A stretch of DNA of 64,000 nucleotides. Origin: Angomonas deanei. Its lineage: Eukaryota > Euglenozoa > Kinetoplastea > Trypanosomatida > Trypanosomatidae. The stretch covers positions 1 through 64,000 of the forward strand of contig LR877154.1 of the NCBI GenBank assembly GCA_903995115.1. The letters run 5' to 3'. Numbering within the stretch: the stretch's first letter is position 1; each line of letters opens with the position of its first letter. Below the pieces are notes generated by a model. It saw only the letters and a program-made list of their open reading frames with translations. It was not told where the DNA came from and made no database searches. Position numbers and translations under genes: made by a program. Below are positions 9,991 to 20,520 of this stretch, piece after piece.

Positions 9991-12125
9991 TATATCACCT
10001 CTAGGGCTTCCCGCCGTCTCGCGGCAATATCGGGGAATAACAGATGGCTCTTGGTACGCGTCGCTATCAACTCGCTGAGAACCGCCGCATCTTGCCTGGG
10101 AATGGCGGTCGATATATGGTAGGTCCCACGAAAGTGGGCCCCCTTGCCTCGTTTCATAAGCAGCGTAACCGGTACCATCTCTAAGGTCTCCTGCGGTAGG
10201 CTGGTAATCTGTAGACTGTCCAAGCCGGTCAGCTGTCGGTCGCTCTCTACATGGGTGGGATACTCCTGTGTGTAAATGAAAATGTCTCGCACCTTCATGC
10301 GCTCGATGTCGACCGCCCGCGCCGCGGAGCACCACATTAACATGAGGTACGTCGCCGTCATCGGTGACCGGTGTCTCAGGCGTGCGTATATCACTTTGAA
10401 GGTATGGATTGTGACACCCGCCGGCGGATTGGTTTCGGATTGTTGCATCATTTTTCTGGCATACGTCATCGCCGAACGCCACACCATCGACCGTCCCAGG
10501 TCGATGCCTTCTAACTGGGTGGTGTAAACCGGTAGGTTCTTTAGGGCGGACTGTGCCATACTCATTTTTCGAACAAACGTTGTCCAGGCGTAATTGCGCG
10601 CCACCGCGTCGCGTTTTAGCATTGTCAGCACTGTGTCCTCCGGAAGCCAAGGTAGCATTTCGGCCGGCATATCTCGTACACGTTGAAGGAATGATAGGTG
10701 CAAATCCCGCTCCTCCTTCTTGATGCCTCTCCACACCACCTCGTGACTGGTCGTGATGACCCAGTTTCTCGGGCAGACAGACCCCCACAACGCTCGTCCC
10801 TGGTCGTCGTGCTGTCCGCCCCGCCGGTTTTTTACCTGGAAGAAGTGGGCAAAAAATCGTCCGGCGTTTTCTGACGGGTCAAACGTAGACTCGCCCTGCT
10901 CTCGAAACGTATGCGGTGCTTCTACTCCAACAGACAATGTGTCTTCCTGTGGTGGTCTATGTTGAACTTGGTGGGTCACCACTGATGGTACCGCTTCCGC
11001 ATTATCCAGCTCCTGGTCGACCGAGATCGACATGTCCTCTTCTTCTATTTCGTTTGTCACATCCACCTCGTTGGCTACTGCCTCCGCGATAGGGTCTACC
11101 ACGACTCGAGTGGGCGCGTCACTTACGGTGCGAGATGGGTCAGCAGAAACAGATGTGACCGCAAGAAGCGACTCCATCTCCTTTACGGATGTAAAACGTC
11201 TCTTGGTGCTATTCGGGTTGATGTACACACCAATCACCGCCTTCTTATGAATCCAGGTGAGTTCATAATGCGGTGGTATTTTCTTGGTTCCTCGAAAATA
11301 CTCTGCACCGGCGAGGAATACACAGTCGCCGAAATTCTTTGGTAACTGGGAAGACGCATCGCACTGTACCGCAAATACGGATCCGGGTTTCTTGCCTTCA
11401 CCAATGATCAACGTATCCTCTGATCTTCGTGCTGATTTTCCATAAAGAAATACGCCAAAACCATATAATTGTATTACCTCCGCCAAGTCATTGAAAGACT
11501 GGGGCGCCAAGTGGCGCTTTCCTGCTTGCGAAGCAATAGGATGCTTCTCGCAGCTGCGGTCCTTTCCCTCTCCGATTGAGAGAAGTGCAATGGTAATGTA
11601 AACGGTTCGCAAGGTTGGGTTCTTTTTAAACTCCGTCTTCAGATTTTTGTACTGTTGTACAAAACGGTCGTAACGCTCTCGCGTCTCTTCTGGTAATCCT
11701 GCTCCTTCCACCTCCCCATGTAGGAGGATGGTTTTCATTCTGGTGACGACATTCTCTGCGCTCATCTGTAGGCGCTGCGGAGAAGACAGAAAAGTTCTCA
11801 CCATCTTAGGTAGATCGTCTCGTACCGAGACTTTCACGCCAAGGTAAGTAGCGTAAAAAGTAACAAGGGCAAATATACCACAATCATTGCTACCTCGTAC
11901 TTGTCTCGCCGAGTGGGCAAACGTAAGGCGTAAAGACGGCCATAGGCGTTCAAAAGTCCTGCAGAGTAGCTTGTGTAGATGTGCACAGGGCGCCGAATCA
12001 TACACCGTCAGCTCACTCTCCCACAGGATGCCTGCCATCCAACGATTTTTTGAAAGTTCGGTAGTAGGTAGAAGTGTGCCTAAGGGGGTTGTACACGTAG
12101 AATACTGTACTGGTGCGTGTGACAC
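9765..12125 (-). CDS. Ulp1-like protease plus tyrosine recombinase polyprotein of the second YR element (fossil)
   Basis: One open frame of about 786 codons joins two domains. The first 180 residues are Ulp1-like (VYDSAPCAHL; then GSNDCGIFALVTFY with the Cys nucleophile). Residues from about 470 on form the recombinase, beginning with WGSVCPRNW and containing CSAARAVDIERMKVRDI and ISGHTREETYHRYLG. A Glu/Asp/Val-rich linker separates them. The same protease in two clearly diverged elements argues that it is an old component of this lineage and not a chance neighbour. The N-terminal end of the protease appears incomplete. Confidence 0.72.
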   Translation of the reverse strand: MSHAPVQYSTCTTPLGTLLPTTELSKNRWMAGILWESELTVYDSAPCAHLHKLLCRTFERLWPSLRLTFAHSARQVRGSNDCGIFALVTFYATYLGVKVSVRDDLPKMVRTFLSSPQRLQMSAENVVTRMKTILLHGEVEGAGLPEETRERYDRFVQQYKNLKTEFKKNPTLRTVYITIALLSIGEGKDRSCEKHPIASQAGKRHLAPQSFNDLAEVIQLYGFGVFLYGKSARRSEDTLIIGEGKKPGSVFAVQCDASSQLPKNFGDCVFLAGAEYFRGTKKIPPHYELTWIHKKAVIGVYINPNSTKRRFTSVKEMESLLAVTSVSADPSRTVSDAPTRVVVDPIAEAVANEVDVTNEIEEEDMSISVDQELDNAEAVPSVVTHQVQHRPPQEDTLSVGVEAPHTFREQGESTFDPSENAGRFFAHFFQVKNRRGGQHDDQGRALWGSVCPRNWVITTSHEVVWRGIKKEERDLHLSFLQRVRDMPAEMLPWLPEDTVLTMLKRDAVARNYAWTTFVRKMSMAQSALKNLPVYTTQLEGIDLGRSMVWRSAMTYARKMMQQSETNPPAGVTIHTFKVIYARLRHRSPMTATYLMLMWCSAARAVDIERMKVRDIFIYTQEYPTHVESDRQLTGLDSLQITSLPQETLEMVPVTLLMKRGKGAHFRGTYHISTAIPRQDAAVLSELIATRTKSHLLFPDIAARRREALEVIYAVAPTACVASIRRSAIQFLAGQGIPQHLMMKISGHTREETYHRYLGDGRLRTREDAPLQELAAVALRPLQQPSN

Positions 12126-12130
12126 GAGTG

Positions 12131-12943
12131 GTTACCACGTAGAGAAACGTGAATGCCACAGGGCTGTCTCCATGTTTCTTCTGCACACAAACCAATAGAG
12201 GGCCACCGTGGCCTGGTCCGCGGAGACCCTTAAGGCACATTACTTGGCTAAACAGCAGCGCACGTCTTCTTTTCGGATAAAGTACATTATATATTGGACG
12301 AACGGGAGAGGGGGGCGCATACCCCGGCACGGACCTCGTCACAGCGGGATGGACCCCTCCGCCAGGGCATAGGGAAGGCAGAAACCCCCACACATCCCCC
12401 CGGCCGGACAAGCCCCCCGGGAAGGCAGGCCCCCCGTGCGCGCCCGACCATCGGCAAGAGCCGGAGGGATGGAAAGGCGGCGGAGCATCACACCAAACGG
12501 GACGCCGGATCCCGCGCGACAGGAGGGAAACAAAGACATTCCCCAATGCCACAGGCTACCCCGTTGACGACGACACACCAGACATGACGTACCCTTGTTA
12601 ATCTTGGCCTAAACACAAAGGAAAAAAGAGAAAGAAAGAAGGGGATAGACAATCCTCGTTTGCATCAGATGTCACCGTCACTAGAACTGCTGTCCCACAC
12701 GGGGGAGCGTAAAAAAAAAAAAAAAAATGATTTGCGGGATATATATATTTATGGCGAAAATAAATTATTTTTTTTTTTTTTTTTGGAATGACAACCTTAG
12801 AAAAAGAAACGCCTATTAATTACTCTATCGTTGTGTATTAGACGTTTTAAAATAAAAATGGGCGGTGGAGATACCGGATACGCACTACTAAATGGGAAGC
12901 CACCACACCTTAATGGCTGCAAAGACAACGTTCTCGTAATCAC
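12131..12943. other. Non-coding stretch with a GC-rich island
   Basis: Between the second retroelement and the first RHS copy. The part 12300-12580 is unusually GC-rich (runs such as CCCCCCGGCCGG) against AT-rich flanks and has no recognised homology or convincing gene. 12705-12785 carries homopolymer A and T runs and an AT dinucleotide patch. The island could be the remnant of another mobile element or the lost 5' part of the second retroelement. Confidence 0.5.
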
Positions 12944-15790
12944 TTACCTTTTCGCTCTCCTTTTCCGCAGAGTGTTTTTAGTCCTCTCTCGACTTATTTT
13001 TGTCTTTTTAGTCGTGCGTTTTGATCTCATTCGTCTCTTTGCTTTCTGTGAGGGGGCGATGGAAGATTTTTCATCCTCCACGATTCGCTCAAGGCCACCT
13101 TCCGCGAAGAGCACTGCAGCAGGGTTATTCCACGCGAAGGAGTTTACAGAGCACCCCTGGACCTTCCCTATCAGGGTGTCCTTTGCCGCCTCGCCACCAA
13201 CGTCGCTGCATATAAACACGGGGACGGCAATAGTACATCCCAACGACCGCATCAGCAAAGTGGTTGTGAGTTTACCCTTCAGTAAGGCAGCGTCTAGATC
13301 GTCTGTCGTGTTTCCACTGGCCACGACATTCCTTTCTTTTTTTTCAGATGCCATCGACGCACCTCCCTCACCGTTTTCACTGCCCGCTTCTTTCCCAACG
13401 TTTTCCTTAGAAAGTTCCTCCACACAATTTTTTAATTGCTCGCGCAAATTACCCTTTCTAAAATCAATCATTTTCCGTGCTGTTTGAAGTTTCTCTTTAT
13501 CCAACACTCCTTGGGGGGGAAAGATGATATCGACCAAAGAGGTAATGTCCTGGTCATCGCCTTCGGAGAATCCCATTTTTTCCACTTCCTTCTTTGCTGA
13601 AAATTTCGGTACGTTGACACTTGCTTTACACTGAATAAGAAAAAGAATTTGACCGCTTTTAGCGATCAAATCCGCATACGGGGCGCCGCGGCGGTTAACA
13701 ACAACGAACGCCTCCTGACTTTTCGAAAGTTCCCCCAGCACACCCAAGTAGTCAGGCGTCTTCCCGTTGAAGCCTATTTGGTGTGTCGCAAATTTGACTG
13801 GAGCCACGGTGGAGTGATTCAATTTAATCTCAGGGAACTCCTTTAGCGTTGTCTTGCAGAGTCTCTCAAAGAATTGAGCAAGTGTAAACCTCCTTTCTCC
13901 CCCATAGTAAGAGGACGAGCAGCCGTCAAGGAAGAGGGAGAAAAGAGGGCCTGAATATGATTCGAACGCTCCTCCATGGGTGTCCATTGTGAAAAGAGTG
14001 CCTTTCCCGAAAGTCATGGCATACATGACTAGTTGGGCGGCGGACATGCTGATATGCATCCGTTTTTGTAGTTTCTCCTGTGTCTCTCCCGCCTCGTTGG
14101 TCACCGTTGTCTTTTCCTCTGCATTAATAACACTGAACATTCCCATTTTAGCGACTTCCCCGTCCTTCACAATAACGGATTGCCAAAGGTTTTTATCGGA
14201 GGTGGAGAGGAGGTCGCGAATAGATGTAGCAGCTAGTCTTCTCGCCTCCGGGATGCTCTTGCCCTTCGTCCCATTCGATTGCTTGTACCGGGCGGCCACA
14301 ATGGACACAATGAAGCCGGCAATTGAATAAGCGCCTTCCTTATCCGTGTCGCTTAGTAACAGTTCGTCAGACACAGCCGTAGGGTTTAAAATGAAGGGAT
14401 ACTCCCCTAGGTCTGTGTATGAAATCATATTCGTTACGACTTCGGCGGCAAACACGCCACACCTCCGATTTTCCACGAGTTTCGCAAAATAGTAATTCCT
14501 TAGCAGCTCTGCAAGTAAACCTTCACGAGCAACATATTGCTTCATACCCTTCACCAATTCCTCGTATACTTTTCTGCAAGGGCCCATTATTACAGGGTAG
14601 AAAGCCCCCTGTGTACTCAACATATTCCGGAACACCGCCTCGTTGGCGGTACTGCAGCACACCACCTTGATTTTTTCAGCAAATGGATTCTGTTGACCGA
14701 ACAGCTCGGAGAGTGTGAGCTTACCGCCCAACACTTGATTTACTGAACGGTATATCCATGGGCAGGACGCCGCCTCGTCAAACACAAAAAACACTTGTTT
14801 AAACTTAATTTTTGCATCAAAGACGGAATATTCAGTGATTTCTTTTATTTTTCTTCGCACCAAATCAGCACACAGACGGGCGCGAATGATTCGTAGTCTA
14901 TTGCGGTCCTCTTTAGTCGTATCTTCACGTCTCATATGATCATCCACACTTTGTGCACCTTTGATGCCGTTTTTTGTAATATAGTTCTCTGCAGCCTCTT
15001 TATCTTCCTTTGTATCAAAGTAGGAAGCGATGAGTTCTTTGCTTAGTGTCTGGTCGTCCTCCTCAGACAGCTTTATATAGACGGTCAAATAATCTTTGTC
15101 AGCCTTATCATTTTCCTTTCTTCCCTCTATTAGTTTTGCGCACTGAAGCGCTGCACGTGTTTTTCCGGACCCGCTCTCCCCTCCGATCGAGAGCGTGTAC
15201 TCCACACGACCTGCGTCGCGACTCGGATTGATCCAATCAGAAATGTGGCTCATTTCATCACCAGCATTATCAATGAACTTTCCAGACAGCGTATCCAACT
15301 GATCCGGGGCATTCGTTATTACACAGCACCCAAATATTTCTTTCAGACATGTGGCTCTTAGGTGTTCGGCAAAGTCGTGAATGACGCATGAGAGATCCAG
15401 CAGCAACGCTGCACAACAGAGTAGGGCGTTGTTCTTCGCATCTACAGTCTTTAATAACACAGAGCGACACAGAAATGCCGCCATCAGGGCTCGTCCGTCC
15501 GTGATTTGTTTCGTTCTTACAGCGCTCCAATCGGAGGCATAGTGGGAAGGATCGTTTTCTTCCGCAAACCTCTGGAAAACAGTCCATCAATTGTTGGAAT
15601 GAACTCTCGAACAACTTTATAAATTCTCCACAATCGCTGTTTTCTCGTCGTCATTCAAATTCCTCCTTCTTTAGTCGTGAGTTCTTTTTCTGCTTGGACT
15701 GATTCCATCAACTCTGTCAACCCACTGGGGAAGGGTGAAGCCATCTCCGACCCCCGGTTTGATCAATCGGTTCAACGTGTCAGAAAACTG
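12944..15790 (-). pseudogene. RHS (retrotransposon hot spot)-type protein, copy 1, N-terminal end broken
   Basis: A long open frame (846 codons from 15484) encodes an RHS/Crinkler-RHS type protein. There is a P-loop (GGESGSGKT) about 100 residues in, a VFDEAASCPW Walker-B-like block, and an FAKLVENRRCGVFAA segment shared with the next copy. A nuclease-like patch follows, with ADL..FLIQCKAS (D...QxK, restriction-endonuclease-like). Near the end is VPVFICSD...FAWNNPAAVLF, then a strongly basic tail (KAKRRMRSKRTTKKTK) that looks like a nuclear signal. Matching sequence continues upstream to about 15.8 kb (PQWVDR) but is broken there about two or three times. RHS proteins of trypanosomes are subtelomeric, multicopy and often pseudogenes; nuclear roles in transcription and RNA export have been proposed. 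Confidence 0.72.
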
Positions 15791-16714
15791 TTTCATCAAC
15801 ATACTTTGGCTCAACTGTTAGGGGGAGAGGGGTTGACTCTTCTTTGGGGGTGGGCGTACCTTCCAACCGCTGTGTTCCATAGCGCCAGGAATCGTGGACT
15901 TATGTGGTCATTTTAGTCTTTTCCAGTGCTGTTTTTGCGTCTGTGGAAAATTTTGTGGGCCTCCCCCCGTGGTAGATGCGCAATACCGAAACATACAGAG
16001 GGGCGCACACCGTGTCCTCGTTAACAATCTGGGGGCCACTGCGGCCAGTCGTCGGATCGACAGCATGATAATAATAATAATAATAATAATTAGCGAGCAA
16101 GAACACTAAACTGCACATGAGATGAAAAAGAATGAGGGAAGAGAGACGTCATTTCTTTAGAGGTGTAAACGGCGCAAGAAGAAAAAGAGTTCACGCAGGA
16201 AGAATCCATCAATAAAGAGCATTTCGAGCAGTGAAGCCAACACACGGGTTCAAAGCAAAGCAGCGTGCCTCAGACGACCGTAGATGTCATCCGTACAATC
16301 CATTAGGGAAACCCCGCTTCAAAGTAGAAAATGGGTTCGCGTAAACCAGTCGAATCCTTTGGGCGCAAATGATACGAATCCTCTGTTCCGGTATTTATGC
16401 CTAATATACGGTACGAGTTGAGGGTCGTCCGTGCATAGGAAAGCAGGAAGTGAACTCAAAACCAGCTCATTCACGATTTGCTGTTTTTCATACCCCACTA
16501 AATGCAGATCCGCACCTTGGTACTAAAGCAAAGGAACAGAACGTGACAATGGGAAGAACATTATTCTTCAACCAAAACGCAGAGGAGTTTACCACGACAC
16601 GCAACAGGAAATTCAGAGCAACGAACAGCCCTGTACAACCGCAATGACTTTTCTCTGAAAGTTAGTGGGAATATACAGCAGCTTTTCAGCCGAAAACAAA
16701 TCGAAAAAAAAAAA
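15791..16714. other. Intergenic region between RHS copies, with AAT microsatellite
   Basis: No convincing gene. An (ATA/AAT)n microsatellite sits near 16068-16092. The stretch 16100-16714 is mostly purine-rich on the plus strand and may hold the 3' UTR of copy 2 and the trans-splice region of copy 1. Confidence 0.5.
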
Positions 16715-19408
16715 CTAGATGGAAATGATCGTCGACTGCTCGATGGAACGACCGACAAACAGGAGTGCAGCAGGGCCACCCCACCCGAAACCCTTCGCGT
16801 GGTGAGTTTGAACCGCTGATTTGAGATTTGTCTTTACACGCTCAGCTTTCGGCTCGGTACAAACAAACACCGGAACGGCGGTTTTGCACCCCAACACTGC
16901 AAGGAGTGACTCCGTTGTGTTCATTGCAGCTGATGAGGGTTGCTTAATTTCAACTGACGTTTGGCGTGAAGAGTCATTAGGAGTTTCCGCATTCTCACTG
17001 GATTTTGAGCGGCCCTCTTCAGGGGGTTTTGGGACCACCACCGAAAACCCCATTTTTAAAAGTTCGTCTTTTGCCTGAAGTGTGGGCTTTTCGCGACTCG
17101 CTTTACATTGCAACAAGTAGAGAACGTCCCCACTTTTGGCCATCAAATCAGCGTAGTTGGCACCCCTACAATTGACGATAACAAAGGCACTCTCCTTTGA
17201 TTGTCCCACAAGACTCTCTAGTTCTGACAAAGCCGTTTCTAAATACCCTCCTCCGGCAATCTGGTGTTTTGCAAACACAACAGGGCGGACATTTTTATGG
17301 TTGACCATCGCGGTAGAGCGTACGAGAGTGGTGGCGCTCACCGACTGCAGGAACGCAGAAATAGTGCTTTCCTCGTACTTCCCTGTCTCGTAATAGGACC
17401 GCGAGTAACCGTCGAGGTAGAGGGAAAAAAGAGCGGCTGAGAAAACCTCAAAAGAGCCGCCACTGGCGTCCATCGTCAAAAGAGAGCGGCCACCATAATT
17501 CGTGGCGGCCATCACCAACTGAGCTGCAGACACACTTATTAATAATTCTTTTTCCTTGCTTCCGGCCTTTAAGGGTGTGGTAATCACACCAAGCATCCCT
17601 GTTTGAATAACGTCTGGGTCTTCGATGAGGGAAAACGTCCGCAGACTTTCCTTAGGACAGCAGAGTAGAGTGCGAATGGTTGTCGCTGCAAGTTGCCTCA
17701 TTTTTTTCGTAGTAAAGTTTTTTCCACCATTTGACATCTTGTACTTTGCGACCACTACGCATACAATGAAGCCGGCTATTGAAGTGATACTTTCCATGTC
17801 CGCTTGGGAGAAGAACGTCGGCACCTCTTCGGACTGGTCTTCGATGGAATTGCCTTCCGGTATCATATGTACAACGCTTTCACGGATGAGTCTGGCGGCG
17901 AACACGCCACATCGGCGATTCTCGACCAACTTCCAGAAAAAATCATTGCGTAGGAAGAGACCAACCATTTTCTTGACCGGCTCCGACATACGCTATTCAC
18001 TGCTCAGTATCTTTGTGTACACCGCGTCGCAGGGACACATGATAACGGGGTAAAAGAGGCCCTGGGTGCTAAGCAGGTTTTCAAACAACGTTTCATTTGC
18101 CGTACTACAGCAAATGACAGCAAAGTATTCGCCAAACCCTGTCTTTTGGGAAAATAGAGACGGTATATACATTTCATCTTTGTATATTTGGTTTACGGAA
18201 CGGTACACCCACGGGCACACTGCCGCCTCATCCAGTATAATGTGAACCCGCTTGAACTTTTCGCTTCCCCACAGCGATAAGCACCCAGTGATACGCTGTA
18301 TTTCCTTACAGAGGAAATCAAAACAAAGGCAGACGCGAAGACGTCTCAGGGTACTGAGATCGTTCTCGTCCGTTGCTTTGTCTTTCATCTGGTTATCCAC
18401 GGCTCTTGCAGTCCTGAGGTTATACTTCTCAATCACATGTGTAGCGGCTTTCCCTTCGTCCGTGCCCTCCCCATAGTACACTCTGACGCAAGAAACAGGT
18501 ATTTCATATTCAAGTCCTCCAGCCAACTTTATGTAAATATTCAGATACTCCAAGCCGTCGCCTTTCCTTTTCCCCTCGAGTAAATTAATGCAGTGGAGTG
18601 CGGCGTGGGTCTTACCGGACCCACTCTCTCCTCCGATTGACAGCGCGTAGTTTACGCGGGTATTGTCTACCTCCTTCCCAGGGCCGTTTACCCACTCAAA
18701 AATGGAACCCATCTCATCGCTCTCGTCAGCGACAAATTCATCGGAAAGGATATCGAGTTGGGTCTCGTAGTTCTCAACGATGACACAGCAGTCAAACTTG
18801 TCTCTGTACATCCCCCGCACAAGTTGACAGAAGTCTTCGATTGCGGAAGACAGCTCGAGCAGCAACGCTGCTGCGCAAGTGAGGACGGTGCCGTTCTCGA
18901 CCAACCGTTTCCTCTGCAAACACCGCCTCAGAAATGTTGGAATGAGGGGATTCTCTTCTGAGGCATTAGTCTTCGCACTGTTCCACATTGCGGCGTACTC
19001 GCCTGGCGTTAGTATATCAACGGAATCTTCCTTTTCTCCTTCACCACGCTTCCAGATAACATTAAATATACTCCTGATGGTATTATCCTCCTCCGTTGTG
19101 AATACTTCCTTCTTTGCCTCGAGCTTTTTTTTTCCCTTGACGACCTTCATTATTTTGTCAACCCATGGAGTCAGCTGAAAATCCCCGGCGACCTCAGCCT
19201 CGAGAAAAATTTTAAGCGTTCCAGCGAACGTTTCGTTGGGTTCAATTTTTGGAACAGTCGCCAGGCCGTCGGAAATTTTTACTCTCTTGGTGGGGCCTTT
19301 GCTGTCCTCGGATGATGGTTCATTATTGTTGGAAGCCCTTTCATCCCGGGATATTTTGGCTTTCCCGGACGATAATCCACATATTAAAGGATTGGTAATG
19401 TCTGACAT
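16715..19408 (-). pseudogene. RHS-type protein, copy 2, frame interrupted about once
   Basis: Starts at ATG 19408 (MSDITNPLIC...). Order of features: a charged N-terminal 70 residues with a basic KRVKIS patch, a TPWVDKIM header-like segment, a P-loop GGESGSGKT near residue 260, ILDEAAVCPWVYRSVNQ, then the NRRCGVFAA block. The nuclease-like ADLMAKSGDVLYLLQCKAS and the closing VPVFVCTE...FGWGGPAALLF come last. It is full length relative to copy 1, lacks the basic C-terminal tail, and is interrupted about once in the middle. A pyrimidine-rich stretch ending in CAG (minus strand, 19425-19520) precedes the ATG, so it may have been expressed recently. Confidence 0.75.
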
Positions 19409-19789
19409 TTTAAATATTCTGTATAAACAAAAATAATGAAAATAAAAAAAGCAAGCAAATTAAAACTGAAAAGAAGAGAAGGGGGACGAGAGAGAAAGTA
19501 AACAGAGAAGACCACAAGCGCATTTCTGCACCTAAGACGAACAAGTAGGACCCACATTAGTGTTGCGAGCAGACTCCAGCAGCAATGAAACCAACAGACA
19601 AACAAAACACAACCGCAGACACACGTGCATCGCCGCGGTACACAGCCTACTTTCAATGGACGCTTCGGTCAAATCAACGAAACAGAGAGAGATTTTACCC
19701 GGTCACGCCAGCGGCAGACGAAACCAGCCCGTACAGAGTGTTGTAAAGTCAACGAATGTGCCTTTGAATAAGGTTCACTCGGACCGTTT

Positions 19790-19990
19790 ATTTTCTCACC
19801 ACTGATGAAAAGGAGAGCAACCGGGCTACGCCACCAGAAGGGGTTTGCACAGATTCCATCGGGGTTTTTTTTTCGCTTTGTCATCCAGTTCATTGCACAT
19901 GAACACCGGGAAAGCAATGTTCCCTCACCGTTCTTACTGCGCGCGGATCTTGGCTTTATCCGATTCTCAATTTTAGAAAAGGAGAGCCAG
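19790..19990 (-). pseudogene. Remnant of a third RHS copy (C-terminal end only)
   Basis: Minus-strand translations contain FPVFMCNE and PFWWRSPVALLF. They parallel VPVFVCTE and FGWGGPAALLF of the intact RHS C-termini in the same order and at a similar distance, though no longer in one frame. The rest of 19409-20520 shows no supported gene; it includes A-runs at 20141 and 20387. The call rests on two short motifs, so it is tentative. Confidence 0.4.
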
Positions 19991-20520
19991 GGTATCCTCA
20001 AATGATTTCCCAATAACGGAAACAAATGTTCGATTCCCGGCGGCCGTTGCCGGAGTTGTTACAAACAACGCGTTTGTCAGAACCGGGGAGAAGGTGTGGG
20101 CGGGGCTCCAGTCATCGTCCAACTGCTCCCCTCCTCCCCTCAAAAAAAAAAAATCGTGCTTATCCATAACAAAGCCATCGGGCGCTGCAAACAATAGCCG
20201 ACACAAAAGGTACCGAACTCTCCTGGGCCGACGTGCGAGGAAAACCCGCTCCACACCGGCAAAAATGTACGCCACGTATTTCCCGCGAAACGCCAGACGT
20301 GAACGCCCCGGCACCCGCACAGGTCACAACATAAAACCCCTTAACCGGCTAAAAATAGACTAAAAAGGGAAAATGATAACGTCCACCAAAAAAAAAAAAA
20401 TTGGAGCCGTTCGCAACAAGACAAACAACACGGAGAACGAGTAAAGCAATAATAAAAAGAAGAACAAACGTATACAGAATAATAGAAAATCAACATAATA
20501 ATAAGTTTTTCACATACCTC

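Larger units (their letters stand above)
7349..12130 (-). mobile_element. Second, diverged YR retroelement (VIPER/Ngaro-like), truncated fossil
   Basis: Same domain order on the minus strand as the first element (Ulp1-like protease, tyrosine recombinase, overlapping RT-RNase H) but clearly diverged in protein sequence. Its 3' edge begins AATGACGG, like the B repeat of the first element, directly beside telomeric units. No Gag-like frame and no matching A/B repeats were found, so the 5' part seems lost. The coding region also shows at least one internal loss compared with the first element. The 600 bp from 7349 to 7947 is non-coding with no recognisable gene. It looks older than its neighbour. 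Confidence 0.7.

Noticed and set aside
12013-12587. Open frames of 97-179 codons in the GC-rich island
   Set aside because: Open on several frames at once because of base composition, with Pro/Gly/Arg-rich text and no family signal.
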